DNA of 64,000 nucleotides, taken from CAVUEG01 sp963740525 (GTDB lineage: Bacteria; Actinomycetota; Actinomycetes; Propionibacteriales; Nocardioidaceae). A program made the translations under genes and the position numbers. Below, piece after piece: positions 19,130 through 28,346 of this stretch. The notes below the pieces were generated by a model. That model had not been told where the DNA came from and did no database searches. It saw only the letters and a list, made by a program, of their open reading frames with translations. Location: assembly GCA_963740525.1 (NCBI GenBank), contig CAVUEG010000010.1, positions 248,001-312,000 on the forward strand, written 5' to 3'. The number at the start of each line of letters is the position of its first letter. Position 1 is the stretch's first letter.

Positions 19130-20361
19130 CGCTTGCCTCGCTTGGAACGCGGACGACGTGACGGCTGCGCGCGCTTGGCCGACGCGGACTGGCTCACCGG
19201 CCCGCGCGCCGACGGCGCCACCCGGCCGGAGCCCGTGGCCTCCCCGGTCCGACGCGCGGCGACCGCGGCCACGTTCGGGTCGTGTTCCACCTCGCCCTCG
19301 GCCAGGAAGGCGCTCGTCCACGAGCGGCATGTCCTCGGCGAAGGTCGGCACCGACGCGTAGCGGTCGACCTCCTTGCGGCGGCGGGCCTTGAGCCTGGCG
19401 TTGGCCTCGCTCACGCCCTTCTCTCGCTCCTTGAGCTGCACGAGCAGCGGCGTGGCGATGAAGATCGAGGAGTACGTACCAGCGGCCATGCCGACGAAGA
19501 GCGCGAGCGCGAGGTCCTTCAGCGCGCCCGAGCCCAGCGAGACGACACCGACGTAGAGGATCGCGCCGACCGGGAGCAGGGCGACCAGCGAGGTGTTGAT
19601 CGACCGCACCAGCGTCTGGTTGACGGCGAGGTTCGCCGCCTCGCCGTACGTCTGCCGGGTGCGCGCGAGGTTCTTGGTGTTCTCGCGCACCTTGTCGAAG
19701 ACGACCACGGTGTCGTAGAGCGAGAAGCCGAGGATCGTCAGGATGCCGGTGACTGTCGCCGGGGTGACCTCGAAGCCCGACAGGGCGTAGACGCCGATCG
19801 TGATCAGCAGGTCGTGCACCAGCGCGACGATGGCGGCGACCGACATCTTCCACTCTCGGAAGTACGCCCAGATCAGCAGCACCACGAGGAACAGGAAGAC
19901 GATCAGACCGATCAGCGCGCGCTTGGCGACGTCCGCACCCCAGGTCGCGCCGACGGCGGACTGGCAGACGTGGTTCGGCGGCGACTCCGACGGCGTCCTG
20001 GATGGCGGTGGCGACCTGGTCGGCCTTGTTGTTGTCGATCGGCTCGGTCTGGACCCGGATCGTGTCCTTGCCGGAGGTGTTGACGATCGGGGCCGAGGCC
20101 GCCGCGATGCCGCGTGGAGGCCACGGCGTTGCGGATCTTCTCGACGTTGCTCTGGTTCACCTGGGCGGGGGCAGCGAGACCTTGTACTCGACGCCGCCCT
20201 CGAACTCGATGCCGTAGTTGAGGCCCTTGAAGGTCAGACCGCCGATCGCGACCAGCACGATGACGGCCGACATGGCGTACCAGCGCAGACTCGTCGGCCG
20301 ACGAAGTCGATCGCGACCCGCCCCGTAGAGCGAGTTGCCCGAGGCGCGAGATCTTGCCCAT
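19126..20361 (-). CDS. secF: protein translocase subunit SecF, frameshifted
   Basis: Membrane partner of SecD that uses proton motive force to help complete export. It starts MGKISRLGQLAL at 20361, where its ATG shares a base with the secD stop. The clean central block carries the SecF helices (VALVHDLLITIGVYALSGFEV, ILGFSLYDTVVVFDKVRENT). Frameshifts lie near 20310, 20170, 20115, 19985 and 19310. The last is repaired by one GC, giving a C-terminus FLAEGEVEHDPN ending in RPRSKRGKR at 19126. Because SecF is needed for efficient export, sequence error is the best explanation. Confidence 0.85.
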
Positions 20362-22096
20362 CAGGCGGTACCCCCCGCGGTGCTGGGACGGCGTGCGCCG
20401 GGGAGGCGAGTCGACACCGAGGTGCTCGGCGGACAGCCCGGACATCCGGTGCCCGGGTTGAAGAACCGGAAGCGGGCCAGCCAGGAGACCATCGGCTTGG
20501 TGAACAGGAAGAACACCGCGAGGTCGATGACCGTGCTGATACCCAGCGCGAACGCGAAGCCCTTCACGACGCCGATGGTGAAGATGTAGAGCACCACGGC
20601 GGCGAGCAGGGAGACCGAGTCGGCGGCTAGGCAGGTGTTCCGGGCGCGGACCCAGCCGGCCTCGACGGCGACCCGCATCGACTTGCCGTCACGCATCTCG
20701 TCGCGGATCCGCTCGAAGTAGACGATGAACGAGTCGGCGGTGATGCCGACCGCCACGATCAGTCCGGCGATGCCGGGCAGGGTCAGGGTGAAGCCCGCGG
20801 CCGCGCCATGGCGAGGACCACCGCGTAGGTGACCGCACCGGCCGCCAGGAGTGAGGCGACCACGACCAGCCCGAGGCCGCGGTAGTAGAAGAGGCAGTAG
20901 AGCATCACCAGGCGCAGCCCGACGCACCGGCGGGCAGGCCGGCGGGAGCTGGTCGGCGGCGAGCGGCGGGCCCTCCTCGGTGACCACGGGCACCGTGAAC
21001 TTCAGCGGCAGGGCGCCGTACTTGAGGCTGTTGGCCAGCGACTGCGCCGCGGCTCCTGGCTGAAGCTGCCGGTGATCTGGGCCTGCCCGTTGGGAATCGG
21101 CGAGATCACCGTCGGTGCGGAGATCACCTTGCCGTCGAGCACGATCGCGAACTGCTTCTGCGTCCGGACCAGCTTCTTCGTCACGTCGGCGAAGATCCCG
21201 CGCGCCGTGCCGTTGAAGGTGAGGTCGACGGTCCAGGTGACGCTCTGCTGGTTCGGCGGGGTCGCGTTGGCGCCCTTGAGCTGGGTGCCCTCGATCATGG
21301 TGGCCGAGAGGAGGTACTTGGCACCGTCCTGGCCGCAGGTGATCAGCGGCTGGTTCGGGACGTCGGCGACGGCGGGAGCCTTGGCCGCGTTGGCGGGGCA
21401 GGAGAACGCCTGGAACTTCTGCAGCCACTCCGTGCCCGGGTTGTCCATCCACTTCAGCGGCTGGTTGATCGGAGCGCCCTTGGTGGCCTGGGCCGGAGGC
21501 GCCGTCGCGGTCTCGGTGGCAGTCGGCGACGCACTGGGCTTCGGGCTGGGCTTGGGCGACTTGGTCTTGTCGAGCGCGGCGATGCCGGCCGGCGCTGCAC
21601 GGCCGCGCGGTGACGCGGTCGGGCTCGCCTTCGGCTTCGGGCTGGTCGACGGGCTCGAGGACCCCGACGCGCTCGGGCTGCCGGAGGGCGAGGGGTTCAC
21701 GCTCGGCTTGGGCACCGGCTGGCCGTAGTCCTGCGCGGCGACGAGGCGGAACCTCAGCTGCGCGGTCTGCTTGACCTGGTCGACGAGCTTCTTGGCGTTG
21801 GCCCCGGGGATCTCGACGATGATGTTCTTGTTGCCCTGGGTGGAGACCTCGGCCTCGCTGACGCCGCTGCCGTTGACGCGGGCATCGATGATGCCGCGGG
21901 CCTCGGCCAGCTTGTCCGGCGTCACGTCCTGACCGGAGACCGTGGTCGCCTCGAGGGTGATCCGGGTGCCGCCCTGAAGGTCCAGGCCCAGCTTCGGCTG
22001 ATAGTTCCCACCCAGCGCGACGCCGCCGTACATGGCGACGATCGCCAGCAGGAAGATGCTCAGCCTGCGGCCGGGACGGGGCGATTTCTTCGCCAC
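20361..22096 (-). CDS. secD: protein translocase subunit SecD, frameshifted
   Basis: The N-terminal block from the GTG at 22096 reads VAKKSPRPGRRLSIFLLAIV and then PKLGLDLQGGTRITLE, the SecD signature. It is followed by a long Ser/Pro/Lys/Thr-rich insert (about residues 130-215) in the periplasmic domain, a feature of actinobacterial SecD. The transmembrane half continues in another frame with ITADSFIVYFERIRDEMRDG. Frameshifts lie near 21055, 20940, 20910 and 20805. All the expected blocks are present in order. yajC is upstream and secF downstream. Confidence 0.87.
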
Positions 22097-22142
22097 TGCT
22101 CTACTCGCTCCTTGGTTGCCGGCGCGCACGCACCGGACGGAA

Positions 22143-22496
22143 TTACTGCCGGTCGGTGCCCGGCTCGTCGCCGGAGTTGTTCTGGGTGCTCAGGTCGTTC
22201 TCGGTCTCCAGGTCGGGGGCCAGCGTCGACGCGTCGGCGGGCACCTCCGGCTCGACCACGCGCACGACGGCCTGGCGCGCCACCTTCAGCACGGTGCCGG
22301 GCGCCACCTCGAGCTCGACCGTCTCGTCGCCGAGCGCGAGGACCCGGCCGAAGATGCCGGAGCCCATCATCACCTCGGAACCGACCGAGAGCGACGACTG
22401 GAGCTGCGACACCTCCTTCTGCTTCTTGCGAGTCGGTCGGATCACGAGGAACCAGAACGCGACGAAGATGAGTAGAAGCGGGGCAAGCTGCTGCAA
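22143..22496 (-). CDS. yajC: preprotein translocase subunit YajC
   Basis: A small accessory membrane subunit of SecDF. The 117-residue protein has one N-terminal helix (LAPLLLIFVAFWFLVI), then RPTRKKQKEV and GSEVMMGSGIFGRVLALGDE, all typical of YajC. An acidic C-terminal tail follows. It lies between ruvB and secD in the conserved order. It is intact. Confidence 0.93.
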   Translation of the reverse strand: MQQLAPLLLIFVAFWFLVIRPTRKKQKEVSQLQSSLSVGSEVMMGSGIFGRVLALGDETVELEVAPGTVLKVARQAVVRVVEPEVPADASTLAPDLETENDLSTQNNSGDEPGTDRQ

Positions 22497-22615
22497 AACG
22501 GTTCCAATCGGGAGACACGGGGCATGGCGAAGACAACCCAGGCGGGCCGACGGAAAGTGTAACTGGCGTCACTCAGGCCACGGACCAGGCCCCGCGACGA
22601 GGTCGAACCGGTCGG

Positions 22616-23722
22616 TCAGTCCGTCTGGTCGCCGGCGTCGAAGAGCGTGCCGTCGTACGCCGGGGTGGGCGGCTCGAGACCCAGGTGGCGCCAGGCGGCC
22701 GCGGTGGCGATCCGCCCACGTGGGGTGCGAGCCAGGAAGCCCGAACGGACGAGGAACGGCTCGGCGACCTCCTCGACGGTCTCGCGCTCCTCCCCCACGG
22801 CGACGGCCAGCGTGCTGAGACCGACCGGACCCCCGCCGAAGCGGCGGCAGAGGACGTCGAGGACGCCTCGGTCCAGACGGTCGAGCCCGAGCTGGTCGAC
22901 TTCGTAGAGGTCGAGCGCCCGGTGCGCGATCGGCAGCGTGACGATGCCGTCGGAGCGGACCTGCGCGTAGTCGCGCACCCGGCGGAGCAGCCGGTTCGCG
23001 ATCCGGGGTGTGCCTCGGGAGCGCGAGGCGATCTCCGCGGCCCCGTCGCCGGTGACTTCGACCTCGAGCAGTGCGGCGGAACGGCGCACGATCTGGTCGA
23101 GCTCGTGGGACTCGTAGTACTCCAGGTGGGCCGTGAAGCCGAACCGGTCGCGCAGCGGCCCGGGCAGCAGCCCGGCCCGGGTGGTGGCGCCGACCAGCGT
23201 GAACGGCGGGATCTCCAGCGGGATCGCGGTCGCGCCGGGACCCTTGCCGATGACGACGTCGACCCGGAAGTCCTCCATCGCCATGTAGAGCATCTCCTCG
23301 GCGGGGCGGCTCATCCGGTGGATCTCGTCGACGAAGAGCACGTCACCGTCGTTCATCCCGGACAGGATCGCGGCGAGGTCACCGGCGTGCGTGATCGCCG
23401 GACCCGACGTGAGTCGGAGCGGGGTGTTCATCTCGGCCGCGATGATCATCGCCAGCGTCGTCTTGCCGAGCCCGGGTGGGCCGGAGAGCAGCACGTGGTC
23501 GGGCGCGCTTTCGCGGCGTCGGGCCGCTTCGAGGACCAGGGAGAGCTGCTCGCGGACCCGTTCCTGGCCGATCACCTCGTCCAGCGTGCGCGGACGCAGG
23601 GCCGCCTCCACGGCGCGCTCGTCACCGTCGGCGTCGACGGCAACGACCGAGCGGGCAAGGGCGTACTGCTCCTCGGCCAGCGAGAGGTCGTCGGCGGTCA
23701 GCCTGCCGTCGTCGCCGGACAT
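22616..23722 (-). CDS. ruvB: Holliday junction branch-migration ATPase
   Basis: Hexameric AAA+ motor that, with RuvA, drives branch migration. The 368-residue protein has Walker A LSGPPGLGKTT, Walker B VLFVDEIHRM, sensor 1 in LVGATTRAG, arginine finger DRFGFTAHLEYY, and a C-terminal winged helix (RTPRGRIATAAAWRHLG). It starts one base after the ruvA stop. It is probably SOS-inducible through the LexA box ahead of ruvC. Confidence 0.96.
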   Translation of the reverse strand: MSGDDGRLTADDLSLAEEQYALARSVVAVDADGDERAVEAALRPRTLDEVIGQERVREQLSLVLEAARRRESAPDHVLLSGPPGLGKTTLAMIIAAEMNTPLRLTSGPAITHAGDLAAILSGMNDGDVLFVDEIHRMSRPAEEMLYMAMEDFRVDVVIGKGPGATAIPLEIPPFTLVGATTRAGLLPGPLRDRFGFTAHLEYYESHELDQIVRRSAALLEVEVTGDGAAEIASRSRGTPRIANRLLRRVRDYAQVRSDGIVTLPIAHRALDLYEVDQLGLDRLDRGVLDVLCRRFGGGPVGLSTLAVAVGEERETVEEVAEPFLVRSGFLARTPRGRIATAAAWRHLGLEPPTPAYDGTLFDAGDQTD

Positions 23723-23723
23723 C

Positions 23724-24331
23724 TCAGGCCCTGCTCAGCGTGCGGAGGGCCGCGCGGAGCAGCGAGGCGACATCGGGGCTGGGTTGACCAGCCGCCGTGG
23801 GAGCCACCGCGTCGACGGCGTGGTCGGCCTCCTTCGTGGACCAGCCGAGTCCGACCAGCCCGGCATGCACCTGGTCACGCCACGGCGCGTGGGCGGCACT
23901 GGCCAGCGCCTGCTGTCTTGAGGATCCCGCAGGTGCGCCGATGCGGTCCTTGAGCTCGAGGATGATCCGCTGCGCCCCTTCTGGCCGATGCCAGGGACCG
24001 TGGTCAGGGTCTTCACGTCCTCGGTGCCCACGGCCCGGCGCAGGTCGTCAGGGCGGTGCACGGCCAGCATCGCCTGGGCGAGCTTGGGTCCGACCCCGCT
24101 GGCGGTCTGCAGCATCTCGAAGACGGACTTCTCGTCGTCGTCGAGGAAGCCGAAGAGCGTCAGCGACTCCTCGCGCACGACCATGCTCGTCGGAAGCGTG
24201 GCCTCCTGGCCGATGCGCAGGGTCGCCAAGGTGTCCGGGGTGCAGTTGAGCTCGAGGCCCACTCCCCCGACCTCGAGCACCGCGGAGTTCAGGGTCAGGC
24301 CGGCGACCCGGCCTCGGACGAAGGCGATCAT
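23724..24331 (-). CDS. ruvA: Holliday junction DNA-binding protein, one frameshift
   Basis: Holds the four-way junction for RuvB. The first two-thirds is clean: MIAFVRGRVAGL, the OB fold, then two helix-hairpin-helix motifs (TASGVGPKLAQAML and TVPGIGQKG). A single frameshift near 23975, in the run GGGG, hides the rest. One more G restores AQRIILELKDRIGAP and the domain III ending in RTLSRA at 23724. Its ATG overlaps the ruvC stop as ATGA. Confidence 0.92.
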
Positions 24332-24852
24332 GGGTTCCTCCCGGCGGCGTTGGCGAGCGCCGCGTCGATCCTGCTCTGGGCGCTGCCGCGCCAGATGTGG
24401 CAGATGGCCAGGGCGAGTGAGTCCGAGGCGTCGGCCGGCTTGGGCACCGCGTCGAGCCGAAGCAGCCGGGCGACCATGGCACCGACCTGGGCCTTGTCGG
24501 CACGACCACTGCCGGAGACGGCAGCCTTGACCTCGCTCGGGGTGTGCAGGGCGACGGGCAGCCCGCGGCGCGCGGCGACGACCATGGCGATGCCGCTGGC
24601 CTGGGCGGTGCCCATCACCGTCTTGACGTTGTGCTGGCTGAACACCCGCTCCACCGCCACGGCGTCCGGACGGTGCAGGTCAAGGAACTCCTCGATGCCC
24701 CGCTCGATGGCCAGCAGTCGCTGGGCGATCGGCAGGTCCGGAGCCGTGCGCACCACGTCGACCGCCACCAGCGTCAGCGGGCGGCCGACCGAGCCGTCCA
24801 CGACTCCGAGGCCGCACCGGGTCAGGCCGGGGTCGATGCCGAGCACGCGCAC
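24328..24852 (-). CDS. ruvC: Holliday junction resolvase
   Basis: Endonuclease that cuts junctions delivered by RuvAB. The 174-residue protein has MRVLGIDPGLTRCG (first catalytic Asp), AVERVFSQHNVKT (Glu), and the C-terminal ADKAQV and DASDSLALAICH (Asp pair). The start is the GTG at 24852 with AGGAG 7 bases before it. It is the first gene of the ruvCAB operon, with a LexA-type box 38-57 bp upstream. Confidence 0.96.
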   Translation of the reverse strand: MRVLGIDPGLTRCGLGVVDGSVGRPLTLVAVDVVRTAPDLPIAQRLLAIERGIEEFLDLHRPDAVAVERVFSQHNVKTVMGTAQASGIAMVVAARRGLPVALHTPSEVKAAVSGSGRADKAQVGAMVARLLRLDAVPKPADASDSLALAICHIWRGSAQSRIDAALANAAGRNP

Positions 24853-24880
24853 TCCGGGGCTCCTCTTCTCGCCGTGGACT

Positions 24881-24909
24881 GACAGATCTGTCCGAACACC
24901 TGTTCGGAC
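24881..24909 (-). promoter_or_regulatory. LexA (SOS) box ahead of ruvCAB, flanked by a second palindrome
   Basis: The arms GTCCGAAC (24890-24897) and GTTCGGAC (24902-24909) flank ACCT. The core CGAAC-N4-GTTCG is the actinobacterial LexA consensus. On its ruvC side it overlaps a perfect 12-bp palindrome, GACAGATCTGTC (24881-24892). The first is a confident SOS box. The role of the second palindrome is unknown. Confidence 0.8.
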
Positions 24910-25002
24910 CCACGCTAACCGGGTCGGCTCCCGGGACCCGGTAGGCCACGCCGGGCGTGTCCGCTCCCCAACCCGGTGCCGGCAGTGCGGATGGGGGTCG
25001 GC

Positions 25003-26295
25003 TCAGGGGCGGCCGGGTCGTCGTCGGCGGTAGCTGACGCTGCGATCGGGATGGTACGTCGGCTCGAAGCGGTCGTCGTGGGCACGGCGGTGGTGCCAGC
25101 CGCACAGGGGTAGACCGTTGTCGAGGCTGGTGACGCCGCCGGCGGACCAGGCGTGCGGATGGTGGATCTCGCACCAGGCGAACGGTCGCTCGCACCCCTG
25201 GGCGGCGCAGGTCTCGTGCCGGGTGGAGAGCGCGAACCGCTGGGCTCCGGTGTGGAGCCGGGCCATCCGGCCCTGGTCGAGGACGACCGACGGCCCACCG
25301 AGCACCTGCGGGATGATCCCAGCGCCGCAGGCGATCCGCCGGGCCTCGCCCGGGGAGATGACCTCGCCGGTGTCGAGCCGGGCCGACCCGACCTGCTGCA
25401 GCAGGTGGCCGTGGTCGAGGTGGACCACCAGCGTGGCTCCGACCGGTTCGTGACCTTTGGTGGGGAGGTGCTCGAGGACCTCGCAGAAGGCAACGCCGAG
25501 AGCCTCGTGGTAGCTCAGCTGCTCGGCGGACTCGTCGACGACGGTCCCGCGCGGACCGCGACCGAGCCGCCGCGGAGCCGAGAGCTTCTCGAGCATCCCG
25601 CGCAGGAAGGCTGCCTGGAGGGTGGGAATCGTGAACTTGCCCGAGGAGGTGCCGTTGTCGTTGTCCCAGAGGTAGAACCAGGTCTCGAGCTGAGCCTTGC
25701 GCTCCTCCTCGGTGAGCTCGGCGGCCTCGTGCCTGTCGGCCAGCGCCGGGGAGATCACCTCCAGCATCCGCCGAGCGGCCCGTCGCAGCGCCTTCGCGTC
25801 CATCCCCTGCCGGACCGGGCTGCCGGCCGCCTTGGCGATCAGGCCCTCCTCGGCCCGGGCGAGCTGATCGGCGGTCACCTCGTCGGGAACCCGCTCGCCC
25901 GCTCGAACGATCACCCAGGCGTGGTCCTCGTGGATCCGGCCGGCGGACAGAGCGTGACCGGTGGCGGCGTACTTCTCCTCCAGCAGCCGGGCGAGCCAGA
26001 CGTTGCCGGTCGCGGCACGGACCGTCTGACCGGTGTGCCGCCGAGCCCAGGCTCCGGTGCCGGTCTGCCCGGTCAGGCTGGCCGCATCGGCCGCCTCCGC
26101 GGCGGCGAGGACCTGGAGCCGGAGCGCGGCGGCCCGGGCCTCGAGCCGGGTCAGCTCCGCGAGCGCGTCGCCCATCTCGTCGACGTCCATCGACCACAGC
26201 GGCGTGCTCGACGCGTCATCGAGGGCGCGGTGAGCGGCACCCAGCCCGGCCAGCACCGCATGCGGCGCGAGGTCGAGGGTCGGCGCTGCTGACAT
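25003..26295 (-). CDS. DUF222/13E12-family protein with C-terminal HNH endonuclease domain
   Basis: A 430-residue protein. The N-terminal DUF222 region (about 20-300) is followed by an HNH nuclease motif: CEIHHPHAWSAGG, then LCGWHHRRAHD, preceded by a CAAQGCERPF metal-binding Cys pair. This is the 13E12-repeat type common in many copies in actinobacteria. Its cellular role is unclear. The ATG at 26295 lies only 6 bases from a TAGAAT -10 element, so the mRNA is probably leaderless. The spacer of that promoter is a perfect LexA box, which predicts SOS induction together with ruvCAB next door. Confidence 0.9.
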   Translation of the reverse strand: MSAAPTLDLAPHAVLAGLGAAHRALDDASSTPLWSMDVDEMGDALAELTRLEARAAALRLQVLAAAEAADAASLTGQTGTGAWARRHTGQTVRAATGNVWLARLLEEKYAATGHALSAGRIHEDHAWVIVRAGERVPDEVTADQLARAEEGLIAKAAGSPVRQGMDAKALRRAARRMLEVISPALADRHEAAELTEEERKAQLETWFYLWDNDNGTSSGKFTIPTLQAAFLRGMLEKLSAPRRLGRGPRGTVVDESAEQLSYHEALGVAFCEVLEHLPTKGHEPVGATLVVHLDHGHLLQQVGSARLDTGEVISPGEARRIACGAGIIPQVLGGPSVVLDQGRMARLHTGAQRFALSTRHETCAAQGCERPFAWCEIHHPHAWSAGGVTSLDNGLPLCGWHHRRAHDDRFEPTYHPDRSVSYRRRRPGRP

Positions 26296-26301
26296 GACCT
26301 G

Positions 26302-26331
26302 ATTCTACTCGAACACATGTTCGAACCTCAA
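26302..26331 (-). promoter_or_regulatory. LexA-controlled promoter of the HNH gene
   Basis: Reading on the minus strand, a -35-like TTGAGG (26331-26326) and a -10 TAGAAT (26307-26302) are 18 bases apart. Nearly the whole spacer is TCGAAC-ACAT-GTTCGA (26309-26324), a perfect actinobacterial SOS box. The start codon begins at 26295, about where transcription should start. LexA bound here would block RNA polymerase directly. Confidence 0.8.
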
Positions 26332-26462
26332 GCCCGTTACACCCCTTTTGTGGGATTTTTCGACGAGATCCTGCGCCGCCTCGTTGACCCGCCCCCACGC
26401 CCACAGTGGGATGGGACCTCAGGTGCCGTCTGCAGGGGCGCCGTGCGAGCTGAGGAGTGGTG

Positions 26463-26792
26463 ATGGCGGTCTTCCCCGGAGCACTGGTGCTCAAGGTGTC
26501 GGACATCGACCGGGCTGCGGAGTTCTGGAGCCAGGCGCTCGGCTACGTCCGCACGGACGGCACGTCGAGCTTCCTCGTGCCTCCGAACGGCGAGGGCATC
26601 CGACTCCATCTGGACGAGGAGGACCGGACCCACCTCGACCTCTGGGTCGATCGTGACAGCGCCGATGCCCGCGAGGAGGTCGAGCGGCTCCTCGCGCTCG
26701 GCGCGTCCCGGGTGGACTGGGTCTATCCCGAGGACGCGGACTTCACCGTCCTCGCCGACACGGAAGGCAACCTCTTCTGCGTCATCACCTGA
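26463..26792 (+). CDS. VOC-family (glyoxalase/dioxygenase fold) protein
   Basis: A single-domain vicinal-oxygen-chelate protein of 109 residues. It has FPGALVLKVSDIDRAAEFWSQALGY at the start and the typical ending DFTVLADTEGNLFCVI. The start is the ATG at 26463, preceded by GAGGAG at 5 bases. A GTG at 26457 is possible. It is divergent from the HNH gene and convergent with yebC. The substrate cannot be assigned. Confidence 0.85.
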   Translation: MAVFPGALVLKVSDIDRAAEFWSQALGYVRTDGTSSFLVPPNGEGIRLHLDEEDRTHLDLWVDRDSADAREEVERLLALGASRVDWVYPEDADFTVLADTEGNLFCVIT

Positions 26793-26807
26793 GCCGGGCC
26801 GCGAGGC

Positions 26808-27575
26808 TCAGGCGTCGAGCGACTCCAGGATCTCGTCGCTGACGTCGAAGTTCGCGAAGACGTTCTGTACGTCGTCGAGGTCCTCGAGCGCGTCGAAGAG
26901 CCGCATCACGGCGGTGGCTGACTTGCCGTCCTCGAGGTCGACGTTCATGTCAGGGACGAAGGACGCGTCGGCTGAGTCGTAGTCGATGCCCGCGGCCTGG
27001 AGCGCCGTACGCACGGCGACGAGGTCGGTGGCCTCGCTGATGATCTCGAACGAGTCACCGAGGTCGTTCACGTCGTCCGCGCCGGCCTCCAGGGTGGCCT
27101 CGAGGATGTCGTCCTCGGTGATCGTCCTGCCCTCCTGGTCACGCGGGACGACCACGACGCCCTTGCGGTGGAAGAGGTACGAGACCGAGCCCGGGTCGGC
27201 GAGCGAGCCGCCGTTGCGGGTCATCGCGGTGCGGACCTCCATCGCGGCGCGGTTCCGGTTGTCGGTGAGGCACTCGATGAGGAAGGCGACACCGTGCGGG
27301 CCGTAGCCCTCGTACATGATCGTGGCGTACTCCGCGCCACCCGCCTCGGCGCCGGAGCCCCGCTTGACGGCGCGGTCGATGTTGTCGTTGGGGACCGAGG
27401 ACTTCTTGGCCTTCTGGATCGCGTCGTAGAGCGTCGGGTTGCCGGCGAGGTCTCCCCCGCCCATGCGCGCGGCGACCTCGATGTTCTTCGTCAGCTTGGC
27501 GAACAGCTTGCCGCGCTTGGCGTCGATCGCGGCCTTCTTGTGCTTGGTGGTCGCCCATTTGGAGTGGCCCGACAT
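26808..27575 (-). CDS. yebC: YebC/PmpR-family transcriptional/translational regulator
   Basis: A 255-residue protein with the invariant start MSGHSKWATTKHKKAAIDAKRGK and the segments GGDLAGNPTLYDAIQKAKK and YEGYGPHGVAF. The family has been described as DNA-binding regulators and more recently as aids to ribosomes on proline stretches. In actinobacteria it normally lies between pdxT and ruvC. Here the HNH and VOC genes separate it from ruvC. Confidence 0.95.
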   Translation of the reverse strand: MSGHSKWATTKHKKAAIDAKRGKLFAKLTKNIEVAARMGGGDLAGNPTLYDAIQKAKKSSVPNDNIDRAVKRGSGAEAGGAEYATIMYEGYGPHGVAFLIECLTDNRNRAAMEVRTAMTRNGGSLADPGSVSYLFHRKGVVVVPRDQEGRTITEDDILEATLEAGADDVNDLGDSFEIISEATDLVAVRTALQAAGIDYDSADASFVPDMNVDLEDGKSATAVMRLFDALEDLDDVQNVFANFDVSDEILESLDA

Positions 27576-27637
27576 GCGTCCTCTTCCGCCCTCTTCGACT
27601 CGTGCTCGGTCCTGCTCGGTCCTGTTCAGCGCCTGAT

Positions 27638-28273
27638 TCAGCCGGTGGAGGCCAGCCCGCGGACCTGGTCCACGAACAACGCGTGGATCCGGTGGTCGCC
27701 GGTGATCTCCGGGTGGAACGACGTGGCGAGCAGGTGCCCCCGCCGAACCGCGACGATCCTACCCGCGGCGTCGCCGCGGACGATGCGGGCGACGACCTCG
27801 ACGTCGTCACCGACCTTCTCCACGACCGGCGCCCGGATGAACATGGCGTGGAAGGGACGGTCGAGGAGGTCGACGTCGAGCTCGGCCTCGAAGGAGTCGA
27901 CCTGACGACCGAAGGCGTTGCGCCGGACCACGACGTCGAGGCCGCCGATCGTCTCCTGACCCGCGATCCCGCCCTCGATGTGGTCGGCCAGCATGATCAT
28001 CCCGGCACAGGTGCCGAAGGCGGGGAGGCCGCCGCGGATCGCGTCGCGGAGCGGCTCGAAGAGATCGAAGGTGCGGGCCAACTTGTACATCGTGGTCGAC
28101 TCGCCGCCGGGCAGCACGATCGCGTCGACGCTCGCCAGCTCGGCGGGTCGGCGTACGGCGACCGACTCGGCGCCGACGGTCTCCAGCATCCGCAGGTGCT
28201 CGCGGACGTCGCCCTGGAGCGCGAGCACGCCGATCCGCGGGCGGTCGTGTCCTGGGGACACCGGGGAGGTCAT
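27638..28273 (-). CDS. pdxT: pyridoxal 5'-phosphate synthase glutaminase subunit
   Basis: Class I glutaminase that feeds ammonia to PdxS for PLP synthesis. The 211-residue protein has IGVLALQGDVREHLRML, the oxyanion motif LPGGESTTM, nucleophile Cys in FGTCAGMIML, and the catalytic His/Glu in SFHPEITGD. It is 62 bp upstream of yebC. Its partner pdxS, usually adjacent, is about 6 kb away at 34383-35307. Confidence 0.95.
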   Translation of the reverse strand: MTSPVSPGHDRPRIGVLALQGDVREHLRMLETVGAESVAVRRPAELASVDAIVLPGGESTTMYKLARTFDLFEPLRDAIRGGLPAFGTCAGMIMLADHIEGGIAGQETIGGLDVVVRRNAFGRQVDSFEAELDVDLLDRPFHAMFIRAPVVEKVGDDVEVVARIVRGDAAGRIVAVRRGHLLATSFHPEITGDHRIHALFVDQVRGLASTG

Positions 28274-28346
28274 GGCTCCATCCTAGGAAGCGAAACCGCG
28301 CCGGGAGGGTGCAGGGTCTTTGACGCTGCTCCCGCGTGGGACGACG

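Noticed and set aside
25003..26295. HNH gene considered as a homing endonuclease, restriction enzyme or mobile element
   Set aside because: It has the DUF222 N-terminal region, no methylase partner, no intron or intein boundary and no flanking repeats.
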